Positions 32,568 through 35,543 of a DNA stretch of 35,543 bases are shown here, piece by piece. The notes beneath the pieces are model-generated. The model was given only the letters and a program-made list of their open reading frames with translations. It had not been told where the DNA came from and ran no database searches. Each line of letters begins with the position of its first letter. Position 1 is the stretch's first letter. The translations under genes were made by a program, and so were the position numbers. Origin of the DNA: JBJHBP01 sp050485645 (GTDB lineage Bacteria > Pseudomonadota > Gammaproteobacteria > Steroidobacterales > Rariloculaceae); contig JBJHBT010000042.1 of the NCBI GenBank assembly GCA_050485645.1, positions 1 to 35,543 on the forward strand, given 5' to 3'.

Positions 32568-34039
32568 TCAGCGCCCAACTCCCCGCCCTTCAGGTCGTGA
32601 TACCGATGGTGGCAGCACCCGTCGTGATGCTGCTGCGCCGGCCCGCACTCGCATGGCTGTTATCCGTAGCCGCCAGCATCGCCGCACTGGTGATCGCGAT
32701 CATCCTGTTCGTCCAGGTCGGCCAGGTTGGCGTGATCTCGTACGCGATGGGCGGCTGGGCGCCACCCTGGGGTATCGAATACCGCGTCGACGCAGCCAAT
32801 GCCTATGTGCTGCTGATCGTCGCGGCGGTCGGCGTCGTCACACTGCTGGCCGCCCCGGCCAGCGGCGCGAAGGAGCTTGGCGAACGGCGCATGCCGCTGT
32901 TTTACTGCGCGTGGCTGCTGTGTCTGACAGGCCTGCTCGGCATCACGATCACCGGCGACGCGTTCAACGTGTTCGTGTTCTTCGAGATTGCATCGCTCGC
33001 CTCGTACGCGCTGATCGCCATGGGACGCGACCGGCGCGCGCTGACAGCCGCCTACCAGTATCTGATCATGGGCACGATCGGCACCACGTTCATCCTGATC
33101 GGCATCGGCTTTCTGTACATGATGACCGGCACGCTGAACATTGCGGATCTCGCCGCGCGCGTTCCGGAAGTCTCCGATACCCGCACCGTGCGTGCCGCGT
33201 TCGCGTTCCTGATGGTGGGCATCTGCCTGAAGCTGGCGCTGTTTCCGCTGCACCTGTGGCTGCCGAACGCCTATGCGTTCGCGCCGTCGATCGTCACCGC
33301 ACTGCTCGCCGCCACCGCGACCAAGGTCGCCGTCTACATGCTGTTGCGGATCTTCTACTCGCTGTTCGGTGTGGAATTCTCGTTCAACGAACTGCCGATG
33401 GCCTGGATACTACTGCCGCTGGCGCTGGCCGGCATCCTCAGCCCGTCACTGGTCGCGATCTTCCAGGACGACGTCAAGCGCATGCTGGCCTACTCCAGCG
33501 TTGCGCAGATCGGCTACATGATTCTCGGCGTCAGCTTCGTCAGCGTCACCGGCCTGACCGCCGCACTGCTGCATCTGTTCAACCACGCGCTGATGAAGGG
33601 TGCACTGTTCCTTGCGCTGGCCTGCGTCGTCTACCGCGTGGGTTCGGCGACGATCGACAGCATGGCGGGCCTGGGCCGCGCGATGCCGTGGACCATGAGC
33701 GCATTCCTCATCGGCGGCCTGAGTCTGATCGGCATCCCGCTGACGGTCGGCTTCATCAGCAAGCTCTATCTGTTGCTCGGCGCGTTCGAGCGCGGCTGGT
33801 GGCCCATCGCCGTGTTCATCGTACTGACGTCGCTGCTCGCGGTGATCTACATCTGGCGCGTGGTCGAAACTGCCTGGTTCCGTGAGCGTCCTGCCGAGGC
33901 GCCGATCGTGCGCGAGGCGCCGCTGTCACTGCTGGTGCCGACCTGGATACTGACGCTGGCGAACATCTGGTTCGGCGTACGGACCAGCGTCACAGCGGGT
34001 GGCGCGCAGCGCGCCGCGGAAATTCTGATTGGGGGTTAA
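32564..34039 (+). CDS. mrpD: Mrp/Mnh antiporter subunit D (large proton-channel subunit)
   Basis: A 491-residue membrane protein of the NuoL/M/N type with about 14 helices. The charged residues of the proton path are present: E141 (VFVFFEIASLASY), K223 (LKLALFPLHLWLP), K254, H337 and K345 (HLFNHALMKG), and K400 (VGFISKLYLL). This is the only large subunit encoded in the operon; full Mrp systems have both MrpA and MrpD, or two or three D-type genes in a row. The start is a GTG overlapping mrpC. The converging thioredoxin-fold gene begins its 3' end 27 bases further on, so no further mrp gene follows directly. CCGGCCGG in that gap may be part of a terminator. Confidence 0.95.
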   Translation: MISAQLPALQVVIPMVAAPVVMLLRRPALAWLLSVAASIAALVIAIILFVQVGQVGVISYAMGGWAPPWGIEYRVDAANAYVLLIVAAVGVVTLLAAPASGAKELGERRMPLFYCAWLLCLTGLLGITITGDAFNVFVFFEIASLASYALIAMGRDRRALTAAYQYLIMGTIGTTFILIGIGFLYMMTGTLNIADLAARVPEVSDTRTVRAAFAFLMVGICLKLALFPLHLWLPNAYAFAPSIVTALLAATATKVAVYMLLRIFYSLFGVEFSFNELPMAWILLPLALAGILSPSLVAIFQDDVKRMLAYSSVAQIGYMILGVSFVSVTGLTAALLHLFNHALMKGALFLALACVVYRVGSATIDSMAGLGRAMPWTMSAFLIGGLSLIGIPLTVGFISKLYLLLGAFERGWWPIAVFIVLTSLLAVIYIWRVVETAWFRERPAEAPIVREAPLSLLVPTWILTLANIWFGVRTSVTAGGAQRAAEILIGG

Positions 34040-34065
34040 GGGTGTGACGCCCTGCCGGCCGGTGA

Positions 34066-34620
34066 TCATGCCCGCCACTTGATGTTGCAGCCGACGCTGG
34101 CCGTCTGTTCCGCTGGAACGGGCCGGCCGGCGAGCACGGCGGCGGCGGCGGCACGAAGGTCTGCGCCGGTGACCGGCACATCGTTGCGCGGACGGCTGGC
34201 GTCGAATTGTCCGCGGTAAACGAGCTTGCGTTGCTCGTCGTACAAGAAAAAGTCCGGGGTGCAAGCCGCGCCATAGGCGCGTGCCACGTCCTGCGACGCG
34301 TCGCAGAGATAAGGAAACGTGTAACCGAAGGCCTTGATATCTTCCTTCATCCGCTCGGGCGCGTCGTTGGGATGCGAGACCCAGTCGTTGGCATTGATGG
34401 CCGCGACGGCAAGCCCCTTCGCCTGATATTCACGTGCGAATCGAGCGAACGCCTTCTTGATATGCTTGACGTACGGGCAGTGGTTGCACCAGAACACCAC
34501 AAGAAGGCCCCTGGATTCGGCGAAATCATCAAGTGACACCCGGCGGCCGTCCGGGTCCGGCAAGCTGAATCCGGGCGCCGGTTTACCGAGCTCCGGCATG
34601 AGTGAAGGGGTCAGGACCAT
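34066..34620 (-). CDS. Thioredoxin-fold protein (AhpC/TlpA-like)
   Basis: A 184-residue protein with a thioredoxin/AhpC-type fold. The start PAPGFSLPDPDGRRVSLDDF is typical; the active motif is FWCNHCPYVKHI, with C45-N-H-C48. TPDFFLYDEQRKLVYRGQFD carries the cis-proline region, and the C-terminal SVGCNIKWR is a known feature of this subgroup. It has no signal peptide, so it is probably cytoplasmic. The role is redox chemistry on thiols or peroxide; the substrate is unknown. The ATG at 34620 has AAGGAG eight bases upstream. TACAAT lies 26-31 bases upstream on the same strand as a probable -10 box. Confidence 0.88.
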   Translation of the reverse strand: MVLTPSLMPELGKPAPGFSLPDPDGRRVSLDDFAESRGLLVVFWCNHCPYVKHIKKAFARFAREYQAKGLAVAAINANDWVSHPNDAPERMKEDIKAFGYTFPYLCDASQDVARAYGAACTPDFFLYDEQRKLVYRGQFDASRPRNDVPVTGADLRAAAAAVLAGRPVPAEQTASVGCNIKWRA

Positions 34621-34646
34621 GGGTCGTCTCCTTGCCGCACGACGTT

Positions 34647-34652
34647 ATTGTA
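34647..34652 (-). promoter_or_regulatory. -10 box of the thioredoxin-fold gene
   Basis: TACAAT on the minus strand (five of six matches) lies 26 bases before the start. The -35 region is weak. The rest of the 232-base gap 34621-34852 shows no gene and no clear terminator for the gene on its right. Confidence 0.4.
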
Positions 34653-34852
34653 CCGTCGGCGCGGAAAGGCATGGCGCAAGCCTGGGCCTGGGCCACAGGA
34701 ATGCCGCTCGAATCACGTGGGATTCAGCTGGGCCGCTGCCGCGGCGCGATGCGCGTCTTCTCCAGTGGTCAGGGCGAGAACGCCGTAGAGCACGGGTCCT
34801 GCGGAGAATCAGGGTGACCGGATCTTCGTTCACGGCGATGCGCGCACTGCAA

Positions 34853-35543
34853 TCAGTACGCGCGGATGGCTTGCCGAACTGTCGTGCGCCCTGTATGCAT
34901 CTCCACAAACGCCTCCCGCATCGTCGGATGCCCATCTCTCGGGGTAACCCTGAAAGCAAACTGCGCTCTTGGCGTCAGTTGCCGCTCACCGGGAAACGTA
35001 TAGACAATCTCCGCGTATACCCGCTGTATATCGGCATCCGGAAATTCCTGATGGAGCTCGGCGACTGCAAATACGGCCGCCTGCTCCAGCGTCATCTGGA
35101 CGGGTAGCACGTCGTAGTCGGAGGTCTGGGTCGTCCTCGCTCGCAGACTCCGAACCTGGCCGTCAGGGCCCAGCCTCAGAGTATGAGGAGGATAGATTGG
35201 TATACCGCCGAACAACTGACGAAACTCAATGGTCCATCCGATCCCCTCGTCTCCAGCTATGCTAAAGATGTCGAAGCGCTCATCACCATGCCCGCCGATC
35301 AGGGGGGCGATTTCGTTCAGAAGCCGGGAAAGCTGCTCTGTGTCCTCAAGGTCAGACGTATCAAGTTCGGCGACTTGATAGGGGGCTTCCGGATTAAACT
35401 CAACTCTTGCCCGGGAACCGCCTCCCCTATTCATGTAGCTCTTGGGTTGCATGTCCGCCAGCGCTTCGGCCACCAGATGCCGCTGCTCGAGCTGCTGAAC
35501 CTCCTCAGGCATGGCTATGAACCGGGTCAATGCCAGATAACGG
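34853..35543 (-). CDS. Incomplete gene, PepSY/FTP-propeptide-like region, 5' end outside the window
   Basis: The frame is open to the window edge (codons R-Y-L-A-L before the TTG at 35530), so the true start probably lies outside and at least 229 residues are present. The visible part has a loop region and then strands of the FTP/PepSY type (about 100-215 from the TTG): WTIEFRQLFGGIPIYPPHTLRLGPDGQVRS, followed by LEQAAVFAVAELHQEF and AQFAFRVTPRD. Such domains are often the propeptide of thermolysin-like proteases, or stand alone in exported proteins. The chain ends with RTTVRQAIRAY right after this domain, and no peptidase domain follows, so it would be a propeptide-like domain alone or the C-terminal end of another protein. 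Confidence in the fold is low. Confidence 0.55.
   Translation of the reverse strand, partial: RYLALTRFIAMPEEVQQLEQRHLVAEALADMQPKSYMNRGGGSRARVEFNPEAPYQVAELDTSDLEDTEQLSRLLNEIAPLIGGHGDERFDIFSIAGDEGIGWTIEFRQLFGGIPIYPPHTLRLGPDGQVRSLRARTTQTSDYDVLPVQMTLEQAAVFAVAELHQEFPDADIQRVYAEIVYTFPGERQLTPRAQFAFRVTPRDGHPTMREAFVEMHTGRTTVRQAIRAY

Noticed and set aside
32653..33885. Plus-strand frame of 410 residues inside mrpD
   Set aside because: Arg/His-rich shadow of a strongly conserved membrane protein.

Overview
The window is GC-rich (about two thirds G+C by eye), gene-dense chromosomal DNA. It fits a Gram-negative gammaproteobacterium: it carries an LpxL-type lipid A acyltransferase, HflK/HflC, YajQ, a monomeric NADP-isocitrate dehydrogenase, an Mrp-type antiporter operon and a Tat-exported molybdenum hydroxylase. 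Nothing in the sequence fixes the genus. I see no rRNA, tRNA, CRISPR array, integrase, transposase or phage gene, so this looks like ordinary chromosome with some accessory operons. Layout, left to right. (1) 1-3.4 kb: an NrtR-like Nudix/winged-helix regulator (-) diverges from the monomeric isocitrate dehydrogenase (+). (2) 3.4-5.6 kb: a three-gene minus-strand operon of exported proteins: an HbpS/GlcG-like (DUF336) protein, a streptogramin-lyase-like beta-propeller, and a Reeler/choice-of-anchor-V-like protein with one CxxCH haem-attachment motif. (3) 5.8-10.6 kb: YajQ and a Na+/phosphate cotransporter (+), converging with and overlapping a large acyl-CoA synthetase/GNAT fusion of the Pat type (-). 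(4) 10.7-17.8 kb, all plus: a DUF1905/YdeI-OmdA protein, a secreted DUF8021-like protein, a probable operon of a CDF-like transporter, an Atm1-type ABC exporter and a cardiolipin synthase, then a glutathione S-transferase. (5) 17.8-19.1 kb: a 459-base structured spacer, then a secreted ankyrin-repeat protein. (6) 19.1-21.5 kb: an ArsR-family repressor, a membrane fatty-acid desaturase and a membrane-anchored SRPBCC protein in a coupled operon with an AT-rich operator-like leader. (7) 21.5-24.2 kb: a two-subunit isoquinoline-1-oxidoreductase-type molybdenum hydroxylase (-), divergent from glycerol kinase (+). (8) 25.9-27.7 kb: a DUF1499 membrane protein and an LpxL-type acyltransferase (-). (9) 28.0-34.0 kb: hflK-hflC with a terminator hairpin, then a seven-gene mrp operon (E, F, G, a small MbhD/MbhE-like A-derived subunit, B, C, D) behind a good promoter. 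(10) 34.1-35.5 kb: a thioredoxin-fold protein and an incomplete gene that runs off the window. How the genes work together: several units act on the envelope and ion balance (Mrp, Na/Pi, CDF, Atm1-type exporter, cardiolipin synthase, LpxL, desaturase, HflKC), which is common in such a genome. The least ordinary points are the mrp operon with only one large antiporter-like subunit and no NuoL-like MrpA body, the CDF protein whose metal-site positions are D/N/N/N, the arsR-desaturase-SRPBCC operon, the exported DUF336/propeller/CxxCH trio, a strong hairpin inside a short frame that overlaps the ankyrin gene start as GTGA, and several short tandem duplications in intergenic gaps. I do not see a clear new defence or mobile system.
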